From: JAZOTM01 sp045657625
Lineage (GTDB): Bacteria; Bacillota; Clostridia; Lachnospirales; Lachnospiraceae
NCBI GenBank assembly: GCA_045657625.1
Contig: JAZOTM010000036.1
Span: 124,001 to 188,000, forward strand
Direction of reading: 5' to 3'
DNA length: 64,000 bases
Part shown: positions 8,470 to 17,163 of the stretch, piece by piece
Numbering within the stretch: position 1 is the first letter of the stretch
How the letters are laid out: every line of letters starts with the position of its first letter
The notes under the pieces: generated by a model
What the model was told of the DNA's origin: nothing
Databases searched by the model: none
The model's input: only the letters and a program-made list of their open reading frames with translations
Position numbers and translations under genes: made by a program

Positions 8470-9345
8470 ATGGAAACAGTTGTAAAAGCACTCTATAACG
8501 CTTCCTTCACTATCTGGAACACCCTGATGGGTCTTGCCATGACGCTATTTTCCACAAGTCCGACGAGTGCGGCAGGTGGCTCACCTTACGGAACGGTGCA
8601 TTCGCTTTATAACAGCATCTCAGCGGCTACCATTCCCATAGCCACCTGCTTTTTCGTTATAGCGATCTATAAATCGGTGGTAACTTCTCCGCCGGAACAG
8701 CAGGCGCAGCGGTTTTTAATGGATGCGGTCAGATACTGCATCATCCTGTTTGTTGCAGCGCATCTGTGGGAAATCCTTGGCTACATCATAGAGTTTTCAG
8801 ATGGTATTACATCAAGTCTTGGAACGGCAAGCGGCTACACCCTTTCGATGGGAGGAGATTTGGAGAGGATAATCCATGACTCATTAGAGCTTCCGGAGTT
8901 TGAACTTTCGGGAGAGTGGATAGGAAAACTCTTTGAAGCGCTTGGCTGCGCAGCACTTCTTTTAATCGGCGGAGTAGTCCTTGTACTTGTGATGGTTGCC
9001 AGTTGCCTTTCCATTATCAGTTCTGCATTTCAGAGAATCTTAAAGCCGCTTATCATCATGCCTTTTGCAGGAATAGCGGTAGCGATGGGAGCAGGCGGTC
9101 ATGAGATTGGAAGATCAATGCTTCAGTTTTTAAAGACCTTCTTTGGCTTTTGCATCTCTGGAGCAATGATGGTGGTCATCATAAAGACAGGCTGCACCTT
9201 ATGTACGGACCTTGTAAGTGCAGGGCTTTCCGGTGGAAGTGATATTGAAAACTGCATCATGATGACGGTTCAAGCATCTATCACACCGATTGTGATCGCA
9301 GGCCTTGTAAGAGGAACAGATTCGATCATAGCAAGGATGCTGTAG
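8470..9345 (+). CDS. TrbL/VirB6-like multispanning conjugation protein
   Basis: The 291-residue polytopic membrane protein has about six or seven hydrophobic helices and a conserved-looking GGDLERIIHDSLELPEFELS stretch in the first large loop. It follows the Maff2-like gene directly, which is the standard order for TrbL-like (CD1112-type) proteins of clostridial ICEs. The family forms the inner-membrane part of the mating channel. A GTG precedes the chosen ATG by one codon. ATG 8470 is preferred because GGGAGG ends 6 bases before it. High hydrophobicity and gene order make the call fairly safe even though the family is divergent. Confidence 0.8.
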   Translation: METVVKALYNASFTIWNTLMGLAMTLFSTSPTSAAGGSPYGTVHSLYNSISAATIPIATCFFVIAIYKSVVTSPPEQQAQRFLMDAVRYCIILFVAAHLWEILGYIIEFSDGITSSLGTASGYTLSMGGDLERIIHDSLELPEFELSGEWIGKLFEALGCAALLLIGGVVLVLVMVASCLSIISSAFQRILKPLIIMPFAGIAVAMGAGGHEIGRSMLQFLKTFFGFCISGAMMVVIIKTGCTLCTDLVSAGLSGGSDIENCIMMTVQASITPIVIAGLVRGTDSIIARML

Positions 9346-9356
9346 GAGGTTTAGTT

Positions 9357-9914
9357 ATGGCACAGATGGAAAGAAACGTAAATTTAGAGGAAATAGACTC
9401 AGATGCGCTCTTTGGGATTGATGCATTAAAAGGCCAGAGCATCTTGCAAAAGATCATCTTCTTTACCTGTCTTGGAGCAGGGATTGTAGCAAATGTGTGT
9501 ATGCCGATGTTTCTTGGAACGCCAAGAGCGGTATGTATATTCATATTTCTTGGGCTTATCCTTATCGGCATTGCCTTTGGATGTAACTATACCCAGGACA
9601 TGACATACGGAAAGTACATGTACTGCTACTTTTTTAAGCCGGTAAAGACCTTAAGGTATGAATCCACAGAAGATATCGGGCGCATCAAGAAAAAGGCAGA
9701 AGAGCTTAAAAAGGAAGAGGAGCTGCTTCTTAGAAAGGAAAGGGAGGCAGATCCGAAAGCACAAAGAAAGCTCCTTATTAAGCTTCTTGCATTTGTTCTT
9801 GTCCTGGTAATAGCAGTCGTATCAGCACTTATCTATGTAAAGGCTGTGCGTCCTGTAAGTTACCACCATGAAGTAATAGAGGAAACGGAGGTAGAAAGTG
9901 AACAGGGAAACTGA
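9357..9914 (+). CDS. PrgI/VirB3-position membrane protein
   Basis: The product is 185 residues long. It has a pair of N-terminal transmembrane helices (about 30-70), a charged coiled-coil-like segment (about 105-140) and another helix near 142-162, then an acidic extracytoplasmic tail. After TrbL in most clostridial elements comes a PrgI (VirB3-like) protein with an N-terminal helix pair, followed by VirB4. Here the helix pair fits, but the extra coiled coil and third helix are unusual, and the next gene is a CpaF/VirB11 ATPase rather than VirB4. The last 17 bases overlap that ATPase gene. Confidence 0.6.
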   Translation: MAQMERNVNLEEIDSDALFGIDALKGQSILQKIIFFTCLGAGIVANVCMPMFLGTPRAVCIFIFLGLILIGIAFGCNYTQDMTYGKYMYCYFFKPVKTLRYESTEDIGRIKKKAEELKKEEELLLRKEREADPKAQRKLLIKLLAFVLVLVIAVVSALIYVKAVRPVSYHHEVIEETEVESEQGN

Positions 9915-11154
9915 ACTTAGAACCCTTGCCCTAACACTTGTAGAAGAGTTCTACGAGAACCAGGGGCAGGGAGTCTTAAACAACTTAAACAAAAGAACAT
10001 ACGGAAACCTGTCATCTGATAAGGATAAGGTTTTACAGAGCATAAGGGAGAGCCTTTCTGATTTTCAGGATGAGAACGGAAATGAGATGACAGAGGAAGA
10101 TAAAGATATGGTGCTTTCCTTTGTAAATAAGGAGATATGGGGATACGGGCTTATTGATGAGCTTATCCATGATAAGACCATCTCTGATATCAAGATCCAT
10201 GATGCTAACCATATCAGAATTAAGCGTGAAGGAAAAAGAGAAAGCAGCACCATAACTTTTCCGTCAGAGGAGAGCTATGAGAGGTTCGTAACAAGGCTTT
10301 TAGAGCGAAACAAGGTAAATCTTGGTACGGCAAATGCTATCCAGACCTTTACCGATGCAGATCAGGATGACTTTATCCTGCGTCTTGCAGTCATAAGCGG
10401 CCTTTTGATTGTAGGCGGAAGTCCCTGCGTAGTCATCAGAAAGATTCCGAAGGATAAGTACTCTCTTAAGGAACTTGATGAGATGGGAATGTTTTCAGAT
10501 CAGGTGGCAAAGAGTATGTCGGAGGAAGAGATTACAGACTTTTATATTTCAGAAGAAAAGTCTGAGTTTGATATCCTCTTACACCGCATGATCAGGGGCA
10601 GAGGCATTCTTTTTACAGGAAAAGGAGCATCCGGAAAGACGACACTTATGAATGCCTGCCTTGAAAAAATCCCTGAAACAGATTCTGTCATGATCTGTCA
10701 GGAGAATGCAGAGCTTTTTGACCTTAATCACCCGGACCTTATCGCAGCACATGTCATGGTAAATGGCGGAGATAGTAAGGTCAGCTATAACCTTGGAGAC
10801 CTTACAAGAGTAGCACTTCTTGTAGACCTTGACAGGGTAATCGTTGGAGAGGTTAAGGAAGGATCGGAAGCTGCGGGACTTTCCAAGGCTTCTATGACGG
10901 GGCATAAGTGCTGGACATCGGTACACGGTGAAAGCTGTGAGATGGCAGTAGAAAAGATGGCAGATTATATCTCTCAGGCAACAGGCTATGGAAACAGGGA
11001 AGCCTTAAAGCAGCTCCTTGGCTTTGAATATGTGGTGCATCTTAGGAATTTCCGTGTGGACGAGATCGTAAGGATTATGGACTTTGACCATGAAAAAGGA
11101 AAGCTCGTACTTGAAAAGGTTTATCCCTTTACGAAGGAGAAGGAGGCAGTATGA
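9898..11154 (+). CDS. CpaF/TadA (VirB11-like) secretion ATPase
   Basis: This hexameric type II/IV secretion ATPase has Walker A GKGASGKTT (Lys247), the Asp-box/Walker B region DRVIVGEVKEGSE and the His box TGHKCWTSVHGES, all diagnostic of the CpaF/TadA branch. Length (418 aa) is normal for Tad ATPases without an extra N-terminal domain. A GTG start at 9898 is supported by GGAGG 7 bases upstream. It overlaps the preceding membrane gene by 17 bases and the following lipoprotein gene by an ATGA. Together with the TadB-like and TadC-like proteins downstream it should power assembly of a short pilus or pseudopilus on the element's own apparatus. Confidence 0.93.
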   Translation: MNRETELRTLALTLVEEFYENQGQGVLNNLNKRTYGNLSSDKDKVLQSIRESLSDFQDENGNEMTEEDKDMVLSFVNKEIWGYGLIDELIHDKTISDIKIHDANHIRIKREGKRESSTITFPSEESYERFVTRLLERNKVNLGTANAIQTFTDADQDDFILRLAVISGLLIVGGSPCVVIRKIPKDKYSLKELDEMGMFSDQVAKSMSEEEITDFYISEEKSEFDILLHRMIRGRGILFTGKGASGKTTLMNACLEKIPETDSVMICQENAELFDLNHPDLIAAHVMVNGGDSKVSYNLGDLTRVALLVDLDRVIVGEVKEGSEAAGLSKASMTGHKCWTSVHGESCEMAVEKMADYISQATGYGNREALKQLLGFEYVVHLRNFRVDEIVRIMDFDHEKGKLVLEKVYPFTKEKEAV

Positions 11155-12269
11155 AAAACATTGTAGCGGCAGTACTTGCAAGCGTGCTTGCTCTTTCCTT
11201 AACGGGCTGCAGCGTGTTTCAGACTTTAGAGGGACAGACAGAGGATAAGCCAAATGAGTACTCAAATGTCTATGAGCTTTCGAGCGGCAAAGCTTATGTC
11301 TGGGAGCATGAGGGAGAAACAGATATCAGAAATGATTTATCTCAGGACAGGGTAGGAGATCCGGTATTCTTTGCCTGTCCCTTAGGGGATATCAACTTTA
11401 AGGGAGATGAACTGTCAGACATTGACCAGTATCCAAGAAGTATCTGGATCCCGTCAGATATAGATGATCAGATTCCAACAGTAACCAGTAAGAATGCACT
11501 TATTTATATCTCAGATACTACAGTTCCGGAGGAAATCATCTTTGAAAGGTTTGCTGATTTCGGGTATTCCATCGGGGTATCAAACATGGAAGCTGATGGA
11601 GGCGGTCACTTCTTCATAACTTATGCAGAGACGGATGAAGATGATTACAAATACTATGTGGATATGAAATCAGAGGCGGCTCAGGTAACAGAGTTTGATA
11701 CTATAGCTCGTCTTTACCTTGATAAGGTGGGCGGCATGGAAGTAAATGAGGATACCGTATCAGATGGCGGCACTGTGATGAATCTTGAAAAGGATAAATC
11801 CTATATCTGTGAGTTTTACACAGGCACCTTTTATCAAGACTTTAAGTTAAAAGCCAATATCCATAGCTTTGGAAAGCTTGAGCGGTTTGTCTGCCATGAT
11901 TATGAGTTCTTACATGCCAACTGTATAAAGATTGAGATCCCGGAGTGGTTTAAGTCAGGGTATTACTTCGTACAGGGCGTAGGGCTCTTTCGATATGTGA
12001 CGGATGAAGACCTTTTAGCCTATAACGGGAAGGCGTATGACCCGGGCATTAACTGGAACGATCCTATAAAGCAGTATGACGAGTACGGTGTCTGCATCTT
12101 TGATCCAAGCCTTGACATTGATTATGAAGATATAGAAGAAAATTCCGATCCGGGGCTTGATGAGTCAGAGATTGTGATAGGGGAGGGTCCTGAAGAAGAG
12201 GAAGAAACAGAAGGGAGTGAGATAGATGAATCCAGTGAGGGTAGCACTTTGGATAGTGATAGCAATTAG
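11151..12269 (+). CDS. Large lipoprotein of the ICE Tad-like cluster
   Basis: The N-terminus is a classic lipoprotein signal: a basic start, a hydrophobic stretch and the lipobox LTGCSVFQ with Cys at about residue 21. The mature part is about 350 residues, acidic and beta-rich in appearance, ending in a Glu/Ser-rich tail. No enzyme motif is seen. Its position between the ATPase and TadB-like genes suggests a surface component of the secretion apparatus or an adhesin that helps donor-recipient contact. The last 44 bases overlap the next gene in another frame, so the two are likely translationally coupled. Confidence 0.7.
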   Translation: MKNIVAAVLASVLALSLTGCSVFQTLEGQTEDKPNEYSNVYELSSGKAYVWEHEGETDIRNDLSQDRVGDPVFFACPLGDINFKGDELSDIDQYPRSIWIPSDIDDQIPTVTSKNALIYISDTTVPEEIIFERFADFGYSIGVSNMEADGGGHFFITYAETDEDDYKYYVDMKSEAAQVTEFDTIARLYLDKVGGMEVNEDTVSDGGTVMNLEKDKSYICEFYTGTFYQDFKLKANIHSFGKLERFVCHDYEFLHANCIKIEIPEWFKSGYYFVQGVGLFRYVTDEDLLAYNGKAYDPGINWNDPIKQYDEYGVCIFDPSLDIDYEDIEENSDPGLDESEIVIGEGPEEEEETEGSEIDESSEGSTLDSDSN

Positions 12270-13173
12270 CGTATTTATCGTAAGCCTCATTATCCATAAG
12301 GAGTTTTTAAAGCGCAGCATCTTTCAGGAAATCTACGGAAAGTATAAAGGAAACCTTGAAAAGAAGGTAAAGGAAGAGAACTGGTTTGTATCAAAGTATG
12401 GAGTGATCGAAAACAGGAGCTTTCTATATAAGATCGACAGGCTGATCACCATGAGCGGTTTAAAAAAGACATTCCCGCATCTGTCGGGAGAGGTCTTTAT
12501 AGGGATATTGTTTATAAGCCTTATTACTACAGCGATTTTGGTATCTAACCTTGCAGGTAACGTGTTCCTTGGACTTTTCATAGCACTTGCAGTAGTAACG
12601 GCAGAGTTTTTGGTGGTGATCTTTTTATCGGGAAGAACCTATAACCAGATTGAAGAGGATACGAGTCTTTTTATTTCAATCCTAAGTAACCATGCAAAGG
12701 GAAGCTCAGATATCGTAACCATTATGACAAGGACTCTTCCAAGTATGGACGGTCCCATAAGAGAGCTAATAAAAAAGTTTTTACTTGATGCAGAAAAGAC
12801 CGGAGATATCGACATTGCATTTGATGTGATGAAGGAATCTGTAGATAACAGGACATTTCAGACCATCATTGTGAATCTTAAGAACTGTATGCACTATCAG
12901 GCAAATTATGAAGAGGTATTGCAGCAGATGATGAATCAGGTAGCGGAAGCCATGAGTGCAAGGGAAGAGAGGAAGAACATCCTCTTTTCCATGAAGATCA
13001 CCCTCGTATCCATATCCATTATGAGTGTCATTATTGTAGCTTTAATCGGAAAGGGTATCGGAGTAGATGTAAAGGCAATACTTACGGGAAATATGGCAGG
13101 TCAGTTCATTTTGTTTATCACAGGTCTTTTGTATCTGTTTGTAACCACGAAGCTCTTCGGAGTGGATAAGTAA
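12226..13173 (+). CDS. TadB-like inner-membrane platform protein (T2SSF fold)
   Basis: The product is 315 residues with an N-terminal helix, a helix pair near residues 90-130, a cytoplasmic four-helix T2SSF-type segment (about 140-255) and two C-terminal helices. This layout is typical of TadB. It overlaps the lipoprotein gene by 44 bases. The ATG at 12226 (MNPVRVALW) sits behind a GGGAGTGAGATAG stretch and gives the expected N-terminal membrane helix. With its neighbour at 13184 it should form the platform on which the CpaF-like ATPase acts. Confidence 0.82.
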   Translation: MNPVRVALWIVIAISVFIVSLIIHKEFLKRSIFQEIYGKYKGNLEKKVKEENWFVSKYGVIENRSFLYKIDRLITMSGLKKTFPHLSGEVFIGILFISLITTAILVSNLAGNVFLGLFIALAVVTAEFLVVIFLSGRTYNQIEEDTSLFISILSNHAKGSSDIVTIMTRTLPSMDGPIRELIKKFLLDAEKTGDIDIAFDVMKESVDNRTFQTIIVNLKNCMHYQANYEEVLQQMMNQVAEAMSAREERKNILFSMKITLVSISIMSVIIVALIGKGIGVDVKAILTGNMAGQFILFITGLLYLFVTTKLFGVDK

Positions 13174-13183
13174 GGAGGAGAAG

Positions 13184-14026
13184 ATGATAGTAGGACTTTT
13201 ATTATTTTTGATCTTTGCACTTGTCTTTACTACGATACAGACCCTTCTTCTTAGAAAAGAGGAATCAGATAGTAAGACCTATGCAAAGGAGCAGCTTGAT
13301 AATCTCAAAAAAGGCAGGCATTTTCAGGAATTTGTTCTCAGAAAACAGATAAAACTTAAAAAGTACGGGGCAGATATTTTTGTAAGAGACGGAATCCTAG
13401 TGTCCCAGTGGTATCTGTATAAAGCGCTTTTTGCTTCTGTAGCGGGAGTGATCACCTTTGTACTATCTGTAAAGGTCTTTCATGTAGATGCAGGGTACAT
13501 TATCACAGCGGCAGTTACGGCTTTTGCCTGGGTCTTTCTTGATCTGTATCTGTCTTTGGAAAACAAGCAGAGTAACGAAGCCATGATGCCGGATATCTGC
13601 GAGATGAGTAGATCCGTTCTTTACGGAAAGCGTGGTGGTCAGTACATCATTGATGCCATAAAAGATGCCTGCATAGTTGTTGAGAACAAGCGCCTTAAGA
13701 TGGGAATGATCAAGCTTCGAAGTAACCTCGATGCAGGGCGTAGCTTAGAGGAATCCTTAAACGAGTTTGAGATGAGCTTTACAACACCTGAGATTGCAAG
13801 CTTTTGTACGGTGATTAAGTCTCTGCAGACAACAGGGCATGTGGAGGAAGCTCTTAAGACTCTGGAAAATAACATCGAGCGTGGTCAGGCTGGCGTAAAT
13901 AAACGAAAGTGCATCGTTCTTGAAAATAAAACGATGGTGTATGTGCTACTTATAGCATTTGATCTTCTGATCATGATTTTATACTGCATCATCATGAAGC
14001 TACTTGATATGCAGATCGCATTTTAG
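13184..14026 (+). CDS. TadC-like inner-membrane platform protein (T2SSF fold)
   Basis: The protein is 280 residues: an N-terminal helix, a central helix pair (about 85-125), a cytoplasmic segment with the T2SSF pattern (DICEMSRSVLYGKRGG onward) and a C-terminal helix. In canonical Tad systems TadB and TadC are encoded in tandem, as here. ATG 13184 has AAGGAGGAG upstream. The 3' end overlaps an extended reading frame of the next gene, but the true start of that gene is downstream of this stop. Confidence 0.8.
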   Translation: MIVGLLLFLIFALVFTTIQTLLLRKEESDSKTYAKEQLDNLKKGRHFQEFVLRKQIKLKKYGADIFVRDGILVSQWYLYKALFASVAGVITFVLSVKVFHVDAGYIITAAVTAFAWVFLDLYLSLENKQSNEAMMPDICEMSRSVLYGKRGGQYIIDAIKDACIVVENKRLKMGMIKLRSNLDAGRSLEESLNEFEMSFTTPEIASFCTVIKSLQTTGHVEEALKTLENNIERGQAGVNKRKCIVLENKTMVYVLLIAFDLLIMILYCIIMKLLDMQIAF

Positions 14027-14039
14027 GAAGGGAGGCTCT

Positions 14040-14459
14040 ATGAGAAATCTTTTATTAAAGAAGAAAAAGGCATCGGTTATTGAAAACGTGCTTGTAAGTC
14101 TTATCAGTATCGTTATGGTCTGTGCCTTTCTTGTGATCGTTTTTGGAGCCTTTTCTTCTATTAATGATAAGTGGTCTATGAGACAGGCCGCAAGAGAGAC
14201 GCTTCTTATCATGGAAACGGAAGGATATTTAAAGCCGGAGGATGAACAGGCTCTCATACATGAGCTTGAAGGTTATGGGCTATACAATATTAGCCTTTCC
14301 GGCACCACAACTACGGAAGTTGACTATGGAGAGAGGATATACCTTAAAATCACGGGAACCTATGATGACAACATTCTCGCTTTTGCAGGCGGTATCTCGA
14401 AGGTGGCTCATCACCCGACAACCATAACGATCCATAGGCAGACTACGGCAAAGCAGTAA
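14040..14459 (+). CDS. TadE-like pseudopilin
   Basis: This 139-residue protein begins with a run of lysines followed by ASVIENVLVSLISIVMV. That is a prepilin-like N-terminus with the conserved Glu after the processing region and one hydrophobic helix, as in TadE-type minor pilins. The rest is a small extracytoplasmic domain. The frame is open from 14004, but ATG 14040 is preferred because GGGAGG lies 6 bases before it and the extra residues would spoil the prepilin leader. It probably assembles with the platform proteins encoded just upstream. Confidence 0.68.
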   Translation: MRNLLLKKKKASVIENVLVSLISIVMVCAFLVIVFGAFSSINDKWSMRQAARETLLIMETEGYLKPEDEQALIHELEGYGLYNISLSGTTTTEVDYGERIYLKITGTYDDNILAFAGGISKVAHHPTTITIHRQTTAKQ

Positions 14460-14468
14460 GGAGGGCGT

Positions 14469-15044
14469 ATGAAAAAGAAGAAAGCAACCGGTGCAATCGG
14501 ATATGTGATGCTTTTTACTATGGCGATCATCATGGTCATCATAACGCTCTTTATGCTGGCAAGCAGCAAGTTACAGACCATACAGCACGATGTGGATGAT
14601 GCACTGGCAGACTCTGTTTTAGCAGCCCTTGTTGCAGATGATATCTACTATTTTGAGACCTGGGAAGGAACGGGTACGGCGGTAGTAAGATTCAGGGATC
14701 TTGATGAAAGCTATAGGCTTTATAGGGACTGCATGAAGGATGCCATTGAGTCAAAGAATGACTTTTATGGAAATATCCGTTATCCCATATTTATCTGCTA
14801 TGAAGTGGAAGACGGGGAAGTTACCATCACAACCTTTAATGAGTCAGGCGGAAGGAGCCAGACGGTAGGGAAACTTGGAGATGTAAAAACCCCGACAGGC
14901 GAAACAGTAAAAGAAACAAGCGCCTATGGGAAGGTCACATTTGACTTACAGAGCCTTATCGGAGGCGAGCCCATAGGAAAGAGCAGAGATCTGTATTGTA
15001 CTTTGGAAATTAACAGTGAAGAAAGTTACGAGGAGGCAAAATAA
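14469..15044 (+). CDS. Second pseudopilin-like protein with N-terminal helix
   Basis: The 191-residue product starts MKKKKATGAIGYVMLF: a basic tip, a Gly-containing junction and a single hydrophobic helix of about 22 residues, followed by an extracytoplasmic domain of about 150 residues with no Cys pairs. The shape matches TadE/TadG-like or minor pseudopilins, although the Glu typical of type IV pilins is missing here. The stop overlaps the next ATG by 1 base. It is assigned to the pilus-like apparatus from context and topology. Confidence 0.55.
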   Translation: MKKKKATGAIGYVMLFTMAIIMVIITLFMLASSKLQTIQHDVDDALADSVLAALVADDIYYFETWEGTGTAVVRFRDLDESYRLYRDCMKDAIESKNDFYGNIRYPIFICYEVEDGEVTITTFNESGGRSQTVGKLGDVKTPTGETVKETSAYGKVTFDLQSLIGGEPIGKSRDLYCTLEINSEESYEEAK

Positions 15045-15754
15045 TGTTTGAGAAAAAGGTTAATGTAAAGGAAGCCCCTAAGCAGGCGAAAAAAGAAAAG
15101 AAAGAAAAAAGGCAGGTAAAAGCACCAGGTATTGTAAAGATCGTACTTGTGCCGCTCCTTATTACAGTAGTACTTGTGGCAGCCATCTATCTTGTGATGG
15201 ATAAGATGACAGAGCGTGAGACCCTTCTTAAGAATGTGGTTGTAGCAAGTCAGGATATCAGGGTAAATGCTTATATCACACCGGATGAAGTTGACCAGTA
15301 TTTTGATGTGATCCAGGTAGATGGGAATGCAGTGGCAGAGAATGCCTATACATCCTTAAAGGACTTAAAAGAAAAGGGCTTTTATACCAATATCCCTATC
15401 GGAAACGGTCAGATTCTTTATTCCGGTAACATCAAGCCTACAGATGCAAGGCTTGATAAATATAAGTCTGGGTATGAGATCACAAGTATCGCAGTATCAA
15501 ACTTCGATAAGGGCGTAAATGGAAAGCTAAGAGAGGGCGCAATCATTGATGTATATGCAGTTGATCCCGCAACAGATGAGCTCACCTTATATGTGGAAGA
15601 TGTATACGTGGCAGGAGCATATGATTCATCCGGCAACGAGCTTACCACAGAGGAAGGGGTAGCCCAGAGCTTTACCATCTATGTAAAGGCTGCCGAGATT
15701 GAGAACATGAACCGTGCAATCAACTATGGCGAGATCCATATTTATCAGAAATAA
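15044..15754 (+). CDS. CpaB/RcpC-like SAF-domain protein
   Basis: The product has a Lys-rich cytoplasmic tip (residues 1-28), one transmembrane helix (about 30-52) and an extracytoplasmic SAF domain (VVVASQDIRVNAYITPDEVDQYFDV). A second beta-rich domain ends near residue 236. This is the layout of CpaB/RcpC, which helps stabilise Tad pili near the wall. It is the last gene of the ICE Tad-like operon and is closed by a terminator 8 bases after the stop. In Gram-negative Tad loci CpaB is usually first, so the order here is different. Confidence 0.75.
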   Translation: MFEKKVNVKEAPKQAKKEKKEKRQVKAPGIVKIVLVPLLITVVLVAAIYLVMDKMTERETLLKNVVVASQDIRVNAYITPDEVDQYFDVIQVDGNAVAENAYTSLKDLKEKGFYTNIPIGNGQILYSGNIKPTDARLDKYKSGYEITSIAVSNFDKGVNGKLREGAIIDVYAVDPATDELTLYVEDVYVAGAYDSSGNELTTEEGVAQSFTIYVKAAEIENMNRAINYGEIHIYQK

Positions 15755-15761
15755 CCTATGC

Positions 15762-15793
15762 AAAAGGGCTCCGGAAACGGGGCTCTTTTAATG
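15762..15793 (+). terminator. Terminator of the ICE Tad-like operon
   Basis: A stem AAAAGGGCTCC with GGGGCTCTTTT (two G-U pairs) and a short loop are followed by an A/T-rich tail. It lies 8 bases past the CpaB-like stop codon and is the only terminator seen since 8144, so 8245-15754 can be one transcript. Confidence 0.65.
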
Positions 15794-15810
15794 TTAAATA
15801 GGGTAACGTT

Positions 15811-15819
15811 TGTTATAAT
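15811..15819 (+). promoter_or_regulatory. Extended -10 promoter candidate for cargo island 2
   Basis: TGTTATAAT is a perfect extended -10 element (TGn plus TATAAT) just after the Tad-like operon terminator. No good -35 is visible, which extended -10 promoters tolerate. It would give a leader of about 125 bases before the first gene at 15953. Confidence 0.45.
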
Positions 15820-15952
15820 AAAGGGTAGAAAAAATGTCGATATATAATTATTGGGATTTATGCAGTTGGATTGAGTTTTTCGGACAAAAATGTGTTTAAG
15901 TCCGTTTTATAGTACAGGAAATATGGCATATTGAATATGGGAGGTTGTATCT

Positions 15953-16243
15953 ATGGAAATCTTTCATATGGATAATGATAATACACACTTGTTTTTTCGC
16001 TTTGGATACAAGGTTTCACCAGAGGATGAATTCTCTCAGATAAGGGAGTTCCTTATAGGGAGAGGCGTTGAAATAGGTAAGGCCGAAATGATGCCTTATT
16101 GCGATGTATATAAGTGCAAAGTGAATGAGTTGGAATTTAATCTAATCACGGATTTGAATTATGGGTGCTCTATTTGTGCGGATGAAGGCTGCATAAAAGA
16201 TCTGGAGGAGATGTTACAAGATGGAGATAGCTACAAGCAATGA
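15953..16243 (+). CDS. Hypothetical 96-residue protein, first gene of cargo island 2
   Basis: This small acidic protein has four Cys residues (Cys50, Cys55 and a CSICADEGC cluster near 71-79), possibly a metal site or redox centre. No family is recognised. GGGAGG is 8 bases before the ATG. Its last 23 bases overlap the nuclease-like gene that follows, so the two are likely translated together. Confidence 0.55.
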   Translation: MEIFHMDNDNTHLFFRFGYKVSPEDEFSQIREFLIGRGVEIGKAEMMPYCDVYKCKVNELEFNLITDLNYGCSICADEGCIKDLEEMLQDGDSYKQ

Positions 16244-16931
16244 TTACATCACTTTTGATGAATTTATAAGCAGATTATTTGAACTTAGAGCAGAGTGTAA
16301 TCATGAGCATTACTTATGTGAAATATTTATTCCATTTTTAAAGTCTTGCAGCATAGATGGAGTAAAGATAGTCCCAGTTTTTGATGACCGAGCAACAGGA
16401 CCCAAGACAGAGGCTACGACACCAACAAAAGAGCGTATGGCAACGATATGCGCAAAGAAGGATGATGGGAACTATGTTGTTCCGGACTATATTTATGTTC
16501 CATTGGAATATAGTTTTAATAATCCTATGAATCCTTATCTTATGGTAGAAACGAAGAAGCCGGCTATCTTAGATGATGGAATCCATTATCGGGATCTAAG
16601 TGACTATATTAGTGAAAATGAGAGCGAGATTCGAGCCGAGATAAACGCATTTAACAGAGGATATGTTTTATTTACAGATGGGCTGACCTGGATGTTTTTG
16701 ACAATAGTTGATGATCAGATTGTAGAAAGCCCAAAGTATGAGACAATTCGACTGATAGATAAATATGAAAAATACCATAAGACAAACAGAGTAAAAGCGA
16801 AGCACCAAGATAAGCATGTTGATCTCAGTTATATAGGACTTGGTAGATTTGACGTAGAAATAGAGCCGAATGAATGGGATAGGTTGAAGGAACAAATTAG
16901 AAAAATGCTTACAGAGCTTAAGGGAGAATGA
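16221..16931 (+). CDS. PD-(D/E)XK nuclease-fold protein, HsdR_N-like
   Basis: This 236-residue protein shows the spaced motif of the PD-(D/E)XK superfamily as found in the HsdR N-terminal domain: Glu34 (LCEIFIPFL), Pro88-Asp89 (VPDYIYVP) and Glu110-Thr-Lys112 (MVETKKP). Those three acids plus Lys form the usual metal-binding active site. It is a stand-alone domain. No helicase or methyltransferase partner is nearby, so it is not a type I restriction system. The start overlaps the preceding gene by 23 bases, and the end overlaps the next ATG. Its place in ICE cargo with an ImmA/IrrE protein suggests a defence or element-maintenance function, but the substrate is unknown. Confidence 0.65.
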   Translation: MEIATSNDYITFDEFISRLFELRAECNHEHYLCEIFIPFLKSCSIDGVKIVPVFDDRATGPKTEATTPTKERMATICAKKDDGNYVVPDYIYVPLEYSFNNPMNPYLMVETKKPAILDDGIHYRDLSDYISENESEIRAEINAFNRGYVLFTDGLTWMFLTIVDDQIVESPKYETIRLIDKYEKYHKTNRVKAKHQDKHVDLSYIGLGRFDVEIEPNEWDRLKEQIRKMLTELKGE

Positions 16932-17152
16932 TGAATATGCCTATAGATAAGTTTTGGATAGCATATGAATATGACCGTGAGAAAATGACTGCAGAGCGTG
17001 TTTATAGGTATGATCATGGGCTTATGGAGCGAAAGAAAATTGATGGAACATGGTTTGAAGAAAGGGAAGCACTCTGTATCTTTTGTGGTGAAGATTGGGA
17101 TTACGAGGATATTACTGAAGAAGAGGCAAATAAGATAACCGTCAAGTTTTAA
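16928..17152 (+). CDS. Hypothetical 74-residue protein
   Basis: This acidic, Trp/Tyr-rich protein contains CIFCGEDWDYEDITEEEA, where a CxxC pair is followed by a very acidic tail. Its ATG overlaps the stop of the nuclease-like gene by an ATGA, which is good evidence for coupled translation. It could be an inhibitor or antitoxin-like partner of the nuclease-like protein. No family is recognised. Confidence 0.55.
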   Translation: MMNMPIDKFWIAYEYDREKMTAERVYRYDHGLMERKKIDGTWFEEREALCIFCGEDWDYEDITEEEANKITVKF

Positions 17153-17163
17153 AGGTATTTGTT

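Noticed and set aside
9898..15754. That these Tad-like genes are the missing upstream part of the host Tad locus
   Set aside because: They follow Maff2 and TrbL-like conjugation genes in one transcript, are closed by a terminator, are followed by more ICE cargo and use CTT-rich leucine codons like the ICE, unlike the host Tad genes after 21063.
15834..15899. A 21-codon ORF with a weak AAAGGG site in the leader of cargo island 2
   Set aside because: Residue composition is not protein-like, the ribosome-binding site is weak and no coupling to the next gene exists.
16221..16931. Type I restriction subunit R
   Set aside because: Only an HsdR N-terminal-like domain is present and no helicase, HsdM or HsdS genes are near.
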